64,000 nucleotides of DNA from Shewanella zhangzhouensis. GTDB taxonomy: Bacteria; Pseudomonadota; Gammaproteobacteria; Enterobacterales; Shewanellaceae. Numbering within the stretch: the stretch's first letter is position 1; each line of letters starts with the position of its first letter. A program made the position numbers and the translations under genes. Below are positions 41,075-50,853 of the stretch, in pieces. The DNA lies in contig NZ_CP080414.1 of assembly GCF_019457615.1 (NCBI RefSeq), positions 3,483,501 through 3,547,500 on the forward strand. The letters run 5' to 3'. The notes beneath the pieces were generated by a model. That model saw only the letters and a list, made by a program, of their open reading frames with translations, searched no databases and was not told the DNA's origin.

Positions 41075-42010
41075 GTTTTCACCACGGCTGAATGCCCTGA
41101 GGTTTTCAATCGCAATATCCAGCAGCCTCTGCCTCGCCTTAACGGTAGCCCAGGCATTATGGGGAGTGATGCTGATATTGGCGGCATGGAGCAGCGGGTT
41201 ATCTGGCGACGGCGGCTCGGTAGAGAGCACATCGACCCCAGCCCTGACGCGCCCGACGTTGAGCGCTTCCGCCAGTGCAGCTTCATCCACCAGGCCGCCA
41301 CGGGCGGTATTGATAAGCAGGGCACCCTGTTTCATCAGTGCCAGGCTTTTGCGATTGACCATGTCCCGGGTGTCGTCGGTCAGCGGGCAATGGAGCGATA
41401 ACACATCGGATTCGGCAAACAGGGTGTCCAGTGCAACAAACTGCGCTCCCTCAGGTAAATCCAGGGGTTTACTGCGACTATGCACCAGTAACTTCATACC
41501 AAAGGCCATACCAATTCGCGCCATTTGCCGTGCTATGTCACCAAAGCCCACCAGACCCAGGGTCTTGCCGGACAATGACTCCAGCTGCCCCAGAGTAAAA
41601 CAAAAGTCGGCCTGGCCGCTCCATTGCCCCTGGATAACCGCATCATGGTGGGCACTCACCCGGGACATGTGATGCAGCACATGGGCAAAGCCCATTTGTG
41701 CTACCGCGTCCGGACCATAACCGGGCACATTGGTGACCGCTATCCCAAGGCGTTTAGCGGCCGCTACGTCCACCACATTGGTACCCGTTGCCAGCACCCC
41801 TATGTATTCCAGCGCCGGTAAGGCCTCGAGCGTGGCAGCATCGAGCACGGTTTTATTGGTCAGCACAAAGCGGGCACCGGCGGCGCGGCTCAGAATAAGC
41901 GCTTTCGGTGTCCTGTCATGGACCCCAAAGGGGCCTATATCAGCCAGGGGCGACCAATCCAGATCGCCGGGATTAAGGGTGAAGCCATCCAATACACAAA
42001 TTACTGACAT
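41057..42010 (-). CDS. D-2-hydroxyacid dehydrogenase (glycerate dehydrogenase-like)
   Basis: A 317-residue NAD(P)-dependent dehydrogenase. The Rossmann motif is 'TLGLVGFGDIARQMARIGMA'; the substrate Arg lies in 'LLINTARGGLVDEAALAEAL', and the catalytic pair is Glu in 'LSTEPPSPDNPLL' and His in 'SITPHNAWAT'. Early 'GVLATGTNVVDVAAAKRLGI' is typical of hydroxypyruvate/glycerate dehydrogenases (HprA type). The ATG at 42010 is chosen over an upstream start because the preceding gene ends at 42013. Its substrate is not certain. It is last in a run with the outer-membrane barrel and djlA genes. Confidence 0.88.
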   Translation of the reverse strand: MSVICVLDGFTLNPGDLDWSPLADIGPFGVHDRTPKALILSRAAGARFVLTNKTVLDAATLEALPALEYIGVLATGTNVVDVAAAKRLGIAVTNVPGYGPDAVAQMGFAHVLHHMSRVSAHHDAVIQGQWSGQADFCFTLGQLESLSGKTLGLVGFGDIARQMARIGMAFGMKLLVHSRSKPLDLPEGAQFVALDTLFAESDVLSLHCPLTDDTRDMVNRKSLALMKQGALLINTARGGLVDEAALAEALNVGRVRAGVDVLSTEPPSPDNPLLHAANISITPHNAWATVKARQRLLDIAIENLRAFSRGENVNRVD

Positions 42011-42012
42011 GA

Positions 42013-42630
42013 TTAGAACCTGAAACTGACGCCGACGTTGGCCTGCCCCTGCCACATCAGGTCGGCATTCACCTGCCACAAACAGTTATTGGCATCGCAA
42101 AAGAGGCTGTTTTCGCTGTCGATGAAAGTGGCGAAGGCACGAATGTCGGCCACCAGAGCAAGACGTTCACCGAGGCGATATTCGGCGCCAACGCCAAGCC
42201 CCAGCGAAAAGCGGGTTTCGTCGCTGTAGTCGTCCCCCGGGCGCATCTGGGTCAAGCCCATGGAGGCGGTGACATAGGGCAGAAAATCCCCGCTGGGGAA
42301 ATACAGGCTGCCACCCACGTGGGCGTAGTCGAGTTTAAGGGAGGTGATGCGCTCGTTTGAAAAGTTGCCACCCGCTATCAGGTCGGTACTTTGGGACGAA
42401 TAAAGCACGTACATATTGCCGGGATGATTGGTGGTGGTTCCCAGTATGATGCCGTAATGGGAGGACTCTTCGGCACTGACGCTGCCATTGGTATCGAGCC
42501 CGTCACGGTTGGCATCCAGACTGCTGGCGGCAAAACTGTAACCGGCAAAGGGGGTAACATACACCTCGGCGGCCACCAGCGGTGACACCGACAGTGACGC
42601 GGCAAACAGCAAACTGAGCGGGTATTTCAT
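42013..42630 (-). CDS. Outer-membrane beta-barrel protein
   Basis: A 205-residue protein with a signal peptide ('MKYPLSLLFAASLSVSPLVA') and an eight-strand-like barrel ending in 'VGVSFRF' with terminal Phe. The strands are seen as 'EVYVTPFAGYSFAAS', 'SLKLDYAHVGGSLYFPSG' and 'LALVADIRAFATFI'. A short loop carries two cysteines ('SLFCDANNCLW') that may form a disulfide. It belongs broadly to the OmpW/OmpA-like small barrels, but I cannot name a subfamily. GGGAG precedes the ATG at 42630, 16 bp after djlA. Confidence 0.78.
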   Translation of the reverse strand: MKYPLSLLFAASLSVSPLVAAEVYVTPFAGYSFAASSLDANRDGLDTNGSVSAEESSHYGIILGTTTNHPGNMYVLYSSQSTDLIAGGNFSNERITSLKLDYAHVGGSLYFPSGDFLPYVTASMGLTQMRPGDDYSDETRFSLGLGVGAEYRLGERLALVADIRAFATFIDSENSLFCDANNCLWQVNADLMWQGQANVGVSFRF

Positions 42631-42646
42631 GGCTCTCTCCCTGAAA

Positions 42647-43417
42647 TCAGCGCATCTTTCGCGCGGCCTTGACCGCCTCATAGGCGGCCTGGATATCCTG
42701 AGCCTTGCGCTTGGCGAGTTCCATCATTTCCTCCGGTAAGCCCTTGGCCACCAGTTTGTCGGGATGATGTTCATTCATCAGTTTGCGGTAGGCTCGCTTA
42801 ACGTCCTGATCAGTAGCAGATTCTTCTATGCCTAACAAGCCGTAGGCATCCTTGAGCGAGGTCTTGCCAGCCCCGCCACGACGGCCAAAATTCACTTCTG
42901 CCTGCCAGCGGCCAAGCAGCATTTCCAATGCATCATCCCGGAAGCCCAGCTCCGATGCGACCACCTTGAGGATTCTGTGCTCGTTGGGGTGCAGCTCGCC
43001 GTCGGCCAAGGCCACCTGGATTTGGATCTCCAGGAACATCTGCAACAATTCGTTACGGCCCATGGATAACAGCCTGAACGCCCTGAGATTACCCTTGAGA
43101 TCGAAATCACCTGCCTTGCCATCCCGAAACGCCTGCTGCGCCTGACGGCGGGCTTCGCTGTCGAGCCTCAGCTGATCCATCAGATCCGATGCCAAACGGA
43201 TATCGGCCTCGGTAACCCGGCCGGATGCCTTGGCCACATGCCCCATCACCGCAAAGGTCGTGCTGAAAAACACCTGTTGGCGCTTGCTGCCTGAACCCGC
43301 GGCGCCGGCAAATCGTTTATCGAACCAGTGCCCAACCACCAGGCCAAGCAAGGCGCCAAAAATCTTGCCGAACATAAAGCCAATCAGAAAACCAAAAAAC
43401 TTGCCTTTGTACTTCAT
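42647..43417 (-). CDS. djlA: Membrane-anchored DnaJ-like co-chaperone DjlA
   Basis: A 256-residue type III membrane protein. An N-terminal Gly-rich helix (about 7-30, 'FGFLIGFMFGKIFGALLGLV') is followed by a TerB-like region (about 50-170) and a C-terminal J domain (about 190-256) with the 'NEHHPDKLVAKG' HPD motif that stimulates DnaK. This is the DjlA architecture; E. coli DjlA has 271 residues and activates the Rcs pathway when overproduced. Its place next to lptD-surA matches other gammaproteobacteria. Confidence 0.93.
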   Translation of the reverse strand: MKYKGKFFGFLIGFMFGKIFGALLGLVVGHWFDKRFAGAAGSGSKRQQVFFSTTFAVMGHVAKASGRVTEADIRLASDLMDQLRLDSEARRQAQQAFRDGKAGDFDLKGNLRAFRLLSMGRNELLQMFLEIQIQVALADGELHPNEHRILKVVASELGFRDDALEMLLGRWQAEVNFGRRGGAGKTSLKDAYGLLGIEESATDQDVKRAYRKLMNEHHPDKLVAKGLPEEMMELAKRKAQDIQAAYEAVKAARKMR

Positions 43418-43426
43418 AAACGGACG

Positions 43427-44107
43427 TTACACTCCAAGCGCCATAAGTCGTTGATTGAGGGCATCGAGCCTCTCGGGTGTGCCCACATCGCACCAATATT
43501 GGTCAAAATGTTCGCCGCGAATGCGCCCATTTTTCATTTGTTGGCACAGCAGCGGCCCCAGCGCATGACGCCCGGGTGCCAGCGCGCGAAAGAGCGCCGG
43601 ATGATAAATGCCGATACCGGAGAAGGTAAACTTCGGACTTCCCTCAGCGCTGAGTATGCCCTGTTCGAGCGCAAAATCCCCCTGGGGATGCTGTGGCGGA
43701 TTGTCCACCATGTAGAGATGCGCCAGGGTATCCCCCGACAACAGTTCAGGACTGGGTGCAAGCCGGGGCAAGGTATCGATATAGATATCACCATTGACCA
43801 CCAGAAAAGGGGCATCCCCCAGCAAAGGCAAGGCTTTAAGAATACCGCCCGCGGTTTCCAGCGCCTCGTCTTCATGGCTGTAGTGGATAGTCACACCAAA
43901 CCGGCGGCCATCTTCAAGGGTTTCCACCAACTTGTGCCCGAGCCAGGCGGTATTGATGACCACCTCACGCACCCCAATAGCCGCGAGCTTTTCGAGGTGA
44001 TATTCAATCAGGGGTTTGCCAGCGGCTTGCACCAGAGGTTTGGGTATTGTGTCGGTGAGCGGTCTTAAGCGCTCGCCCCGCCCGGCGGCCAGGATCATGG
44101 CTTTCAT
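43427..44107 (-). CDS. murU: N-acetylmuramate-1-phosphate uridylyltransferase MurU
   Basis: A 226-residue nucleotidyltransferase. The signature 'AMILAAGRGERLRPLTDTIP' with Lys of 'KPLVQAAGKPLIEYHLEKL' binds UTP; 'FLVVNGDIYIDTLP' supplies the metal Asp. MurU joins MurNAc-1-phosphate to UMP in the peptidoglycan recycling bypass that evades fosfomycin. The partner kinase AmgK is encoded immediately upstream with a four-base overlap, which supports MurU over other sugar nucleotidyltransferases. Confidence 0.9.
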   Translation of the reverse strand: MKAMILAAGRGERLRPLTDTIPKPLVQAAGKPLIEYHLEKLAAIGVREVVINTAWLGHKLVETLEDGRRFGVTIHYSHEDEALETAGGILKALPLLGDAPFLVVNGDIYIDTLPRLAPSPELLSGDTLAHLYMVDNPPQHPQGDFALEQGILSAEGSPKFTFSGIGIYHPALFRALAPGRHALGPLLCQQMKNGRIRGEHFDQYWCDVGTPERLDALNQRLMALGV

Positions 44108-45102
44108 GCGCTCGCCTCCAGCGCCGGCATGACCCGCCCCATGATGAACTGGGCAAAGTCGCCGAGTTCCTTATAGCGAACCGCCACATCGCGAATATAG
44201 TGCATGGTCAGCGGGATATCCTTGAGGTAACCGGCCTTACCATCTCTGTGATTGAGGCGGGCAAAAATACCGGCAGCTTTGATATGACGCTGTAACCCCA
44301 TCAGCTCAAACCAACGTCTGAACTGCACCATATCTGTGTCTGGCGGCACCAGTGCGTGCTCGTGGGCCAGCACAAAGAACTCCACCAACATGTCATCCAC
44401 CAGATCTTCGCTCCAGCGAATGTAACAGTCCCGCAGCAGCGACACCGCATCATAGGTCACAGGTCCAAGCACAGCGTCCTGAAAATCCAGCAACTTAAGC
44501 TCGCCATCTACCACCATCAGATTGCGACTGTGAAAGTCTCTGTGCATGCCCACCCTGGGTTGCTCCAGGGCGTTTTCGGTCAGCATATCGAAAGCGTCGG
44601 CAATGATGGCTTTTTCGTCGCTGGTTAATTCCAGCTTGAGATGGGTGCCAAGCAGCCACTCGGTAAAGATGCCAAGCTCACGGCGCACAAAGGCATCATC
44701 ATAGTCGGGCAATGGTCCCAGCGCCGTTTGGGTTACCGCCGCAATGCCCGGCAAGAGTGCCAGCGCTGTGGGATACCATTGGCGCACGCTTTGGCTATTG
44801 AGCAGCGACAAAAGCTGCACATCGCCAAAGTCCTCCAGCGCCATAAAGCCCTGCTCGTCGTCTTTGGCGATGATGGCCGGCACCGGCAGACCGGCTGCTG
44901 CGTAGGCATCACGCACCGCCACAAAGGGCTCAGTGGGGATAAGGGCAACCGGGGTGTCCATGATCACCATGGCACGACCCTGATGCACTGCGCGAAAGTA
45001 GCGTCTGAAGCTGGCATCGCCGGAAATCAGCACAGGGGAAAGTGGCGCTCCAAAGGTGTTGGAAAGCCAATGATTAAGGGCAAGAAATCTCGAGTCTGAC
45101 AC
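44104..45102 (-). CDS. amgK: Anomeric MurNAc/GlcNAc kinase AmgK
   Basis: A 332-residue aminoglycoside-phosphotransferase-fold kinase that makes MurNAc-1-phosphate for MurU. 'SGDASFRRYFRAVHQG' is the N-terminal ATP region, 'VGMHRDFHSRNLMVVDGELK' holds the catalytic Asp, and 'LLDFQDAVLGPVTYDAVSLL' the metal Asp. I prefer the GTG at 45102 (VSDSRFLALNHWL), preceded by GGAA, because it matches family starts; the ATG at 45150 would add 16 residues. Divergent from lptD. Confidence 0.88.
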   Translation of the reverse strand: MSDSRFLALNHWLSNTFGAPLSPVLISGDASFRRYFRAVHQGRAMVIMDTPVALIPTEPFVAVRDAYAAAGLPVPAIIAKDDEQGFMALEDFGDVQLLSLLNSQSVRQWYPTALALLPGIAAVTQTALGPLPDYDDAFVRRELGIFTEWLLGTHLKLELTSDEKAIIADAFDMLTENALEQPRVGMHRDFHSRNLMVVDGELKLLDFQDAVLGPVTYDAVSLLRDCYIRWSEDLVDDMLVEFFVLAHEHALVPPDTDMVQFRRWFELMGLQRHIKAAGIFARLNHRDGKAGYLKDIPLTMHYIRDVAVRYKELGDFAQFIMGRVMPALEASA

Positions 45103-45296
45103 GGTCGTTCCATGGCTCTTGGCAAAAAATTGCTTTATTATAGCCAGCATATTTAATGGAAACAGCCAATTCGTTGATACAGTCCTATTGGCTTGATTGT
45201 ACTGGAGACGAGTGCAACTTTTCCCTCCTCTCAGTTTCCAGCTAAAGCCCGGATAGTGAAATCCAGATAACGAATATCAAACTGAATACTCTTAAG

Positions 45297-47591
45297 ATGC
45301 AGATCCGTTACATATTGGCCCTCGGCCTGCTTCCTTGTCAGGCCATGGCCAACGATGCCGTGCCTGAGCCCGCCCCGGATCAATGTCTGGTGGCGCCTCC
45401 CATTCCGTTGCCGAGTGCACCGAAGTCAGCCACGGCAGAAGAGCAGGTAGAAATCCGCTCTGTGTCCTCTGACGCCGTGATGAATCAAAACGCCACGTTC
45501 GAAGGCGACGTACAATTCCGTCAGGGCAATCGTTCCATCTCCGCCGACCGTGCGAATATGGATTACGAAAAGCAGCAGTTGGACGCCGAAGGCAACCTGG
45601 TATTTCAGGACAGCCAGTTTACCGTTACCGCCGACAATCTCAGTGCCAAAATCAAAGACAACAGCGCCACGCTGAGCGGCGCACAGTATTGGCTGCACGG
45701 CCAGCAGGTTCACGGTAATGCCCGCAAGCTTGAGATAACCAAAGACAATAATCTCATTCTCAATGGCACCGACTTTACCACCTGCCCGCCGGGTGACAGC
45801 TCCTGGTTGCTGGAAGCCGAAAGGATCAAGATTGACTCCAGCGAAGAATGGGGCGAGATCTGGAATGCCAAGATGCGCATTGCCGATATCCCCGTGTTCT
45901 ATGTCCCCTACATGACAGTGCCTGTCTCAGACAAGCGCAAAACCGGTTTTCTGTTCCCCCAATTCAGCACCAGCACTACCAACGGCGTGGAAATCGCCAC
46001 GCCCTGGTACTGGAACATTGCCCCCGAATACGACCTGACTCTGACGCCGCATTACATGTCGGCCCGTGGGCTTTATGTGCAGAGTGAGTTTCGTTATCTC
46101 GCGGGTGATGCTCAGGCCGGCCGGGTAAACCTGGAATACCTCGGCAGCGATCGTCTGCTGGAAAACAGCGATGACCGTTACCTGTATCATTGGGAACACA
46201 GGGGTGCCATCGATAAACATTGGCGCGTCAATGCAGCCTTCACCGATGTTTCCGACAACAACTACTTTAACGATCTGGATTCTGAAGTCGCGAGAGCCAC
46301 AGACAACCAGCTGTCCCGCATCGGCGAAATGAGCTATTTCGACAACGACTGGAATATCAGCGCCCGGGTTCAGGACATCAAGGTACTGGGTGAGGACGAA
46401 GTGCCTTATCAGGTGATGCCACAGTTTAGCTTTAACTACCGCAGCCAGGATTTACTCAACACACTCGAGTTCAGTTTCTTCGGCGAAGCCACCAACTTTG
46501 AGCACAAAGAACAAGACCAGGTCACAGCCACCCGTTTGCATCTGCAGCCAACCCTGACTCTGCCCATTCACGGGCCCGCCGGTTCGTTAACCAGCGAGTT
46601 AACCCTGCTGCAAACCAACTACTGGCAACGTAACACAGATTTGATGCCAGACTCGCAGCTGAACAGTTCCGTCAGCCGTACCCTGCCAAGGGCCAAGGTG
46701 CACGGTCAAATCAATCTGGAGCGCAATACGCAGTGGCTGGGTGAATCCTACCGTCAAACCCTGGAGCCTCAGGTCCAATATCTATACGTGGGCTACGAAG
46801 ATCAGGATGATATCGGTATCTACGACAGCGCCAGATTGCAGGACGATTACTATGGTCTGTTCCGGGCACGCCGTTTTTCAGGCCTCGACCGTATCGCCGA
46901 TGCCAATCAGCTGACACTGGGTTTGACCACCCGCTTCTTCGATGATCACAACCAGGAACAGTTCAAGTTCAGCCTTGGCCAAATTCTTTATTTCTCAGAG
47001 AGCAAGGTGTCCCTGACCGAAGGGATTGCCGAAGAGCGCCCCAGTTCCTCGGCCATTGCCGCCGAATTGGATGCCCATCTATATCAGGACTGGTATTTCA
47101 GCGGTGCACTGCAATACGATGCCCGCACCCGGGATAATAAAAAGTCTGAATTCACCCTGGATTACCGCCCCGGTGGCGAAAAACTGGTGCAATTCAGCTA
47201 CCGCTATGTGCCGGATTTGGTGAACACCAACACCAATGAAGAAGTCGGCATCAGCCAGGCCGGTATGCGCACCACCTGGCCTTTGACCGATAGCCTCTAC
47301 TTTGTGGGCAACTGGTACTACGACCTCAACGAAAGTCGTTCGGTAGAAGCCTATACCGGTTTCCAGTATGAGAGCTGCTGCTGGGCCGTGCGTTTGAGTT
47401 ATCACTACCGGATAAAGACCAACTACGATGACGATTTCAATCCGGTGCAGGATAACCGCGAACTCTTTGAAAGCGGTGTGTACCTGAATTTCGTGATAAA
47501 AGGCCTTGGCGGCTCAGGCCCCATGGGTGTCAGCGACATGCTGGATGAAGGGCTGTTCAACTACAGAAAGCCGCTTTATCTGAGGAATTAA
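45297..47591 (+). CDS. lptD: LPS assembly outer-membrane protein LptD
   Basis: Outer-membrane translocon that inserts lipopolysaccharide with LptE. A 764-residue protein: signal peptide to about 19 ('LGLLPCQAMA'), N-terminal LptA-like jellyroll about 45-190 ('TFEGDVQFRQGNRSISADRA'), and a C-terminal 26-strand barrel. The conserved disulfide cysteines are seen: one near 30 ('DQCLVAPP'), one near 162 ('FTTCPPGD') and the pair 692-693 ('YESCCWAVRL'). It heads the lptD-surA-pdxA-ksgA-apaG-apaH operon and is divergent from amgK. I did not find a convincing sigma-E promoter. Confidence 0.96.
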   Translation: MQIRYILALGLLPCQAMANDAVPEPAPDQCLVAPPIPLPSAPKSATAEEQVEIRSVSSDAVMNQNATFEGDVQFRQGNRSISADRANMDYEKQQLDAEGNLVFQDSQFTVTADNLSAKIKDNSATLSGAQYWLHGQQVHGNARKLEITKDNNLILNGTDFTTCPPGDSSWLLEAERIKIDSSEEWGEIWNAKMRIADIPVFYVPYMTVPVSDKRKTGFLFPQFSTSTTNGVEIATPWYWNIAPEYDLTLTPHYMSARGLYVQSEFRYLAGDAQAGRVNLEYLGSDRLLENSDDRYLYHWEHRGAIDKHWRVNAAFTDVSDNNYFNDLDSEVARATDNQLSRIGEMSYFDNDWNISARVQDIKVLGEDEVPYQVMPQFSFNYRSQDLLNTLEFSFFGEATNFEHKEQDQVTATRLHLQPTLTLPIHGPAGSLTSELTLLQTNYWQRNTDLMPDSQLNSSVSRTLPRAKVHGQINLERNTQWLGESYRQTLEPQVQYLYVGYEDQDDIGIYDSARLQDDYYGLFRARRFSGLDRIADANQLTLGLTTRFFDDHNQEQFKFSLGQILYFSESKVSLTEGIAEERPSSSAIAAELDAHLYQDWYFSGALQYDARTRDNKKSEFTLDYRPGGEKLVQFSYRYVPDLVNTNTNEEVGISQAGMRTTWPLTDSLYFVGNWYYDLNESRSVEAYTGFQYESCCWAVRLSYHYRIKTNYDDDFNPVQDNRELFESGVYLNFVIKGLGGSGPMGVSDMLDEGLFNYRKPLYLRN

Positions 47592-47713
47592 CACAGAAAT
47601 GTGGTAGATTGCGAAACCACATTCAGGACGCGTTGTCCAAACAGGTTAACACTGCCGGGTTTTCTGTGCCGGTGAGTTGGAAGAAAACCGAAAAACGCCA
47701 AGGATTTATTTGG

Positions 47714-49018
47714 ATGAAACCCTGTAAGAAACTGATTTTTGCCGCTCTGGCCATGACCATGGGCTTCCAGAGCTTAGCTGCACCCCAACCTTTGGATCGC
47801 GTTGCCGTGCAGGTGAACGACGGTATCGTACTGGAAAGCGAAATCCAGAATATGATGGATACCGTAAAGAAAAACGCTTCAGCGGCAGGCCAGACTCTGC
47901 CTTCTGACGATGCCCTGCGCACCCAGGTCATTGAGCGCCTTATCCTGACTCGCCTGCAACTGCAGATGGCCGAACGCGTCGGTCTGCATATCGGTGATTT
48001 GCAACTGGATCAGGCCATCGAAAACATCGCCCGTGAACAGAAAATGACGGTAGCCCAGATGCAACAGGCCATTCAGGCCGAAGGCATGAGCTTTGCCCAG
48101 TACCGCGAGCAGCTGCGCGAGGAAATCACCCTCGGTGAAATCCAACGCATCCAGGTACAACGTCGTATCCAGGTTTCTCCTCAAGAAATCAATAACCTGG
48201 TGAAGATGATTGAAGAACAGGGCAACAAGGACGTGGAATACCAGATTGGCCATATCCTGATTGAAGTACCCAGCAACCCCACCAGTGCCGAGCTTGAGTC
48301 TGCCAGCAAGCGTGCCCAGGCCGTTATGGACCGCCTGAACAGCGGTAACGATTTCCGTTCCATCGCCATCGCCGCCTCGTCCGGCCCCAAGGCACTGGAA
48401 GGTGGTGTTTGGGATTATATGAACATCAACGAAATGCCCACACTGTTTGCTGAAGTGATTGGTGATGCCAAGAAAGATGCCATCATAGGTCCTATCAAGA
48501 GTGGTTCTGGTTTCCATATCCTGAAAATCATGGATATCCGCGGCCTGCAAACCCGTGAAATCGAAGAAGTACGTGCCCGCCATATTCTACTCAAGCCTTC
48601 GCCCATCCTGTCCGAGGAGCGCGCCAAGGCCATGCTGGATCAGTTTGTGGCCCAGATTAAGAGTGGTGAAGCCAAGTTTGCCGATGTCGCCCGCCAGTAC
48701 TCTGAAGATCCCGGTTCTGCCACCAAGGGCGGTGAACTGGGTTGGGCCGAGCCCAACATCTATGTGCCTGAATTTGCACAGATGCTGGGTCAGTTAAGCC
48801 TGGACGAAATCAGCGCACCGTTTCGCACTGCCCATGGCTGGCACATAGTGCAGCTGGAAGAAAAGCGCAAAACAGACGCAACCGAAAAGTTCAACACCAA
48901 CCGTGCACATCAGCTGATTTTCCGCCGTAAATTCAACGAGGAGCTGCAAGGCTGGCTCGATGAAATTCGCAGTGAAGCCCATATAGATGTGTGGGAAGCC
49001 GAAGCTAACCGAGGTTAA
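47714..49018 (+). CDS. surA: Periplasmic chaperone / peptidyl-prolyl isomerase SurA
   Basis: A 434-residue periplasmic chaperone for outer-membrane proteins, including LptD. Signal peptide 'KKLIFAALAMTMGFQSLAAP', an N-terminal chaperone region to about 170, and two parvulin domains: about 170-275 ('VEYQIGHILIEVPSNPT') and 280-390 ('VRARHILLKPSPILSEERAK'). The C-terminal helix 'ARKFNEELQGWLDEIR'-like region closes the chaperone core. The ATG at 47714 gives a proper signal peptide; the frame opens 35 codons earlier. Second gene of the lptD operon. Confidence 0.95.
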   Translation: MKPCKKLIFAALAMTMGFQSLAAPQPLDRVAVQVNDGIVLESEIQNMMDTVKKNASAAGQTLPSDDALRTQVIERLILTRLQLQMAERVGLHIGDLQLDQAIENIAREQKMTVAQMQQAIQAEGMSFAQYREQLREEITLGEIQRIQVQRRIQVSPQEINNLVKMIEEQGNKDVEYQIGHILIEVPSNPTSAELESASKRAQAVMDRLNSGNDFRSIAIAASSGPKALEGGVWDYMNINEMPTLFAEVIGDAKKDAIIGPIKSGSGFHILKIMDIRGLQTREIEEVRARHILLKPSPILSEERAKAMLDQFVAQIKSGEAKFADVARQYSEDPGSATKGGELGWAEPNIYVPEFAQMLGQLSLDEISAPFRTAHGWHIVQLEEKRKTDATEKFNTNRAHQLIFRRKFNEELQGWLDEIRSEAHIDVWEAEANRG

Positions 49019-49023
49019 TCACA

Positions 49024-50013
49024 GTGACAGTGAAACGCATAGCCATCACCCCCGGAGAGCCTGCCGGTATAGGCCCAGATCTGGTTATCCAGCTTGCCCA
49101 GCAAGCCTGGCCGGTAGAGTTGGTGGTATGCGCCGATCCTGAGCTGCTTCACAGCCGGGCCCGTAAGTTGGGGCTGCCACTGACCCTGGAGCCCTATGAC
49201 GCCAGCCAGCCTGCCAAACCTCAGGCGGCGGGTACCCTCACCCTGGTGCCCTTCAAACTGAACGCACCGGCCGAGTGCGGCAAGCTCAATGAGCAAAACG
49301 GCCGCTATGTGGTAGATACCCTGAGCTTCGCCGGTGAAAAAAATATGACCGGTGAGTTCGATGCCGTGGTCACTGGGCCCGTACACAAGGGTATCATCAA
49401 CCAGGCGGGCATCTCGTTCAGTGGTCATACTGAGTTTTTTGCCAATCAGGCGGGTTGCCAGGATGTGGTGATGCTGCTGGCCTGCCCCGGTTTACAGGTC
49501 GCGCTGGTGACCACCCATATTCCACTGGCGTATGTGGCCAAAGCCATTACGCGGGAAAGATTACATAAAATTATCAAGATCCTGCATCAGGATCTGGTCA
49601 GCAAGTTTGGCATTGCTTCACCCAAAATTTATGTCTGCGGCCTCAACCCCCATGCCGGGGAAGATGGACACCTGGGCCGCGAGGAACTGGATGTCATCAT
49701 CCCTGCCCTCAATGAACTCAGGGAAGAGCTGAACTTTAATATCGTCGGCCCGTTGCCTGCCGATACCCTGTTCCAGCCTAAGTATCTGGATGATGCCGAT
49801 GTGGTACTTGCCATGTATCACGATCAGGGATTGCCGGTACTGAAGGCACAGGGCTTTGGCAAATCCGTCAACATTACCCTGGGCCTGCCTTATATTCGCA
49901 CCTCGGTGGACCATGGTACCGCCCTGGAGCTGGCAGGAACGGGTCGCGCCGACATCGGCAGTTTTGTTTGTGCCCTCAACAAGGCCATCGAGCTGGCTGC
50001 CAAGACCAACTGA
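49024..50013 (+). CDS. pdxA: 4-hydroxythreonine-4-phosphate dehydrogenase
   Basis: Oxidises 4-phosphohydroxy-L-threonine in pyridoxal phosphate synthesis. Its 329 residues equal E. coli PdxA. Motifs: 'IAITPGEPAGIGPDLVIQLA' at the N-terminus, 'VTGPVHKGIINQAGISFSGH' with metal His, 'CGLNPHAGEDGHLGREE' with the second His, and 'MYHDQGLPVLKAQGF' with the third. Translation begins with GTG at 49024, five bases after the surA stop. Third gene of the operon. Confidence 0.95.
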   Translation: MTVKRIAITPGEPAGIGPDLVIQLAQQAWPVELVVCADPELLHSRARKLGLPLTLEPYDASQPAKPQAAGTLTLVPFKLNAPAECGKLNEQNGRYVVDTLSFAGEKNMTGEFDAVVTGPVHKGIINQAGISFSGHTEFFANQAGCQDVVMLLACPGLQVALVTTHIPLAYVAKAITRERLHKIIKILHQDLVSKFGIASPKIYVCGLNPHAGEDGHLGREELDVIIPALNELREELNFNIVGPLPADTLFQPKYLDDADVVLAMYHDQGLPVLKAQGFGKSVNITLGLPYIRTSVDHGTALELAGTGRADIGSFVCALNKAIELAAKTN

Positions 50014-50022
50014 TAGAGAGTC

Positions 50023-50826
50023 ATGAGTAATAAAGTCCACTTGGGCCATACGGCCAGAAAACGTTTCGGTCAGAACTTCCTGACCGATGGAAACATCATC
50101 AACCGTATCGTTGGCGCCATTTCGCCAGACGATGACCACGTGATGGTGGAAATTGGCCCGGGTCTCGCCGCCTTGACCGAGCCCGTTGCCATGGGCATCA
50201 AAAACCTCACGGTTATCGAGCTTGACCGTGACTTGGCCGAGCGCTTGAAAGTTCACCCCAACCTGAAGGATAAACTCACTATCCATCAGGGCGATGCCAT
50301 GAAGTTTGACTTCAGCCAGTTGGTAGAGCCTGAGCGCAAGCTCAAGGTCTTTGGTAACCTGCCATACAATATCTCAACCCCGCTGATGTTCCATCTGTTC
50401 GAATTTGCCGAGCACATTGAGAACATGCACTTTATGCTGCAAAAAGAAGTGGTACTGCGCCTCTCTGCTTCTCCGGGTACAAAAGCCTATGGCAAACTGA
50501 CCGTCATGGCCCAGTACTACTGTCAGGTAGTGCCGGTGCTGGAAGTGCCACCCGGCTGCTTTACCCCGCCGCCAAAAGTGGATTCAGCCGTGGTACGCCT
50601 GGTGCCGTATGCTGAAAAGCCCTGGCCATGTCATGATGTGGAAATGCTGCGCAAGGTGTGCAACACCGCCTTTAACATGCGCCGTAAAACCCTGCGCAAT
50701 AACTTAAAGCCGCTTCTTCAGGACGCCGACTTTGACGTTCTTGGCATAGATGCAGGTTTACGCCCCGAAGACATCAGCGTGGCCCAATACGTGGCCATGG
50801 CCAACTATTTGTGTGAAAAGCGGTAA
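50023..50826 (+). CDS. rsmA: 16S rRNA dimethyladenosine transferase RsmA/KsgA
   Basis: Dimethylates A1518 and A1519 in the 16S rRNA helix 45 loop, giving kasugamycin sensitivity. 'KRFGQNFLTDGNIINRIVGA' and 'MVEIGPGLAALTEPVA' form the SAM site; 'VFGNLPYNISTPLMFHLF' contains the NLPY catalytic motif. 267 residues, near the E. coli 273. Nine bases separate it from pdxA. The helical C-terminal domain ('FNMRRKTLRNNLKPLLQDAD') is complete. Confidence 0.95.
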   Translation: MSNKVHLGHTARKRFGQNFLTDGNIINRIVGAISPDDDHVMVEIGPGLAALTEPVAMGIKNLTVIELDRDLAERLKVHPNLKDKLTIHQGDAMKFDFSQLVEPERKLKVFGNLPYNISTPLMFHLFEFAEHIENMHFMLQKEVVLRLSASPGTKAYGKLTVMAQYYCQVVPVLEVPPGCFTPPPKVDSAVVRLVPYAEKPWPCHDVEMLRKVCNTAFNMRRKTLRNNLKPLLQDADFDVLGIDAGLRPEDISVAQYVAMANYLCEKR

Positions 50827-50853
50827 ACTCCAGTAACAGGCAAACAATCCGGA

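Noticed and set aside
45151..45296. Sigma-E promoter for lptD
   Set aside because: TCAAA occurs near 45277, but no GGAAC-type -35 box lies at the right distance.
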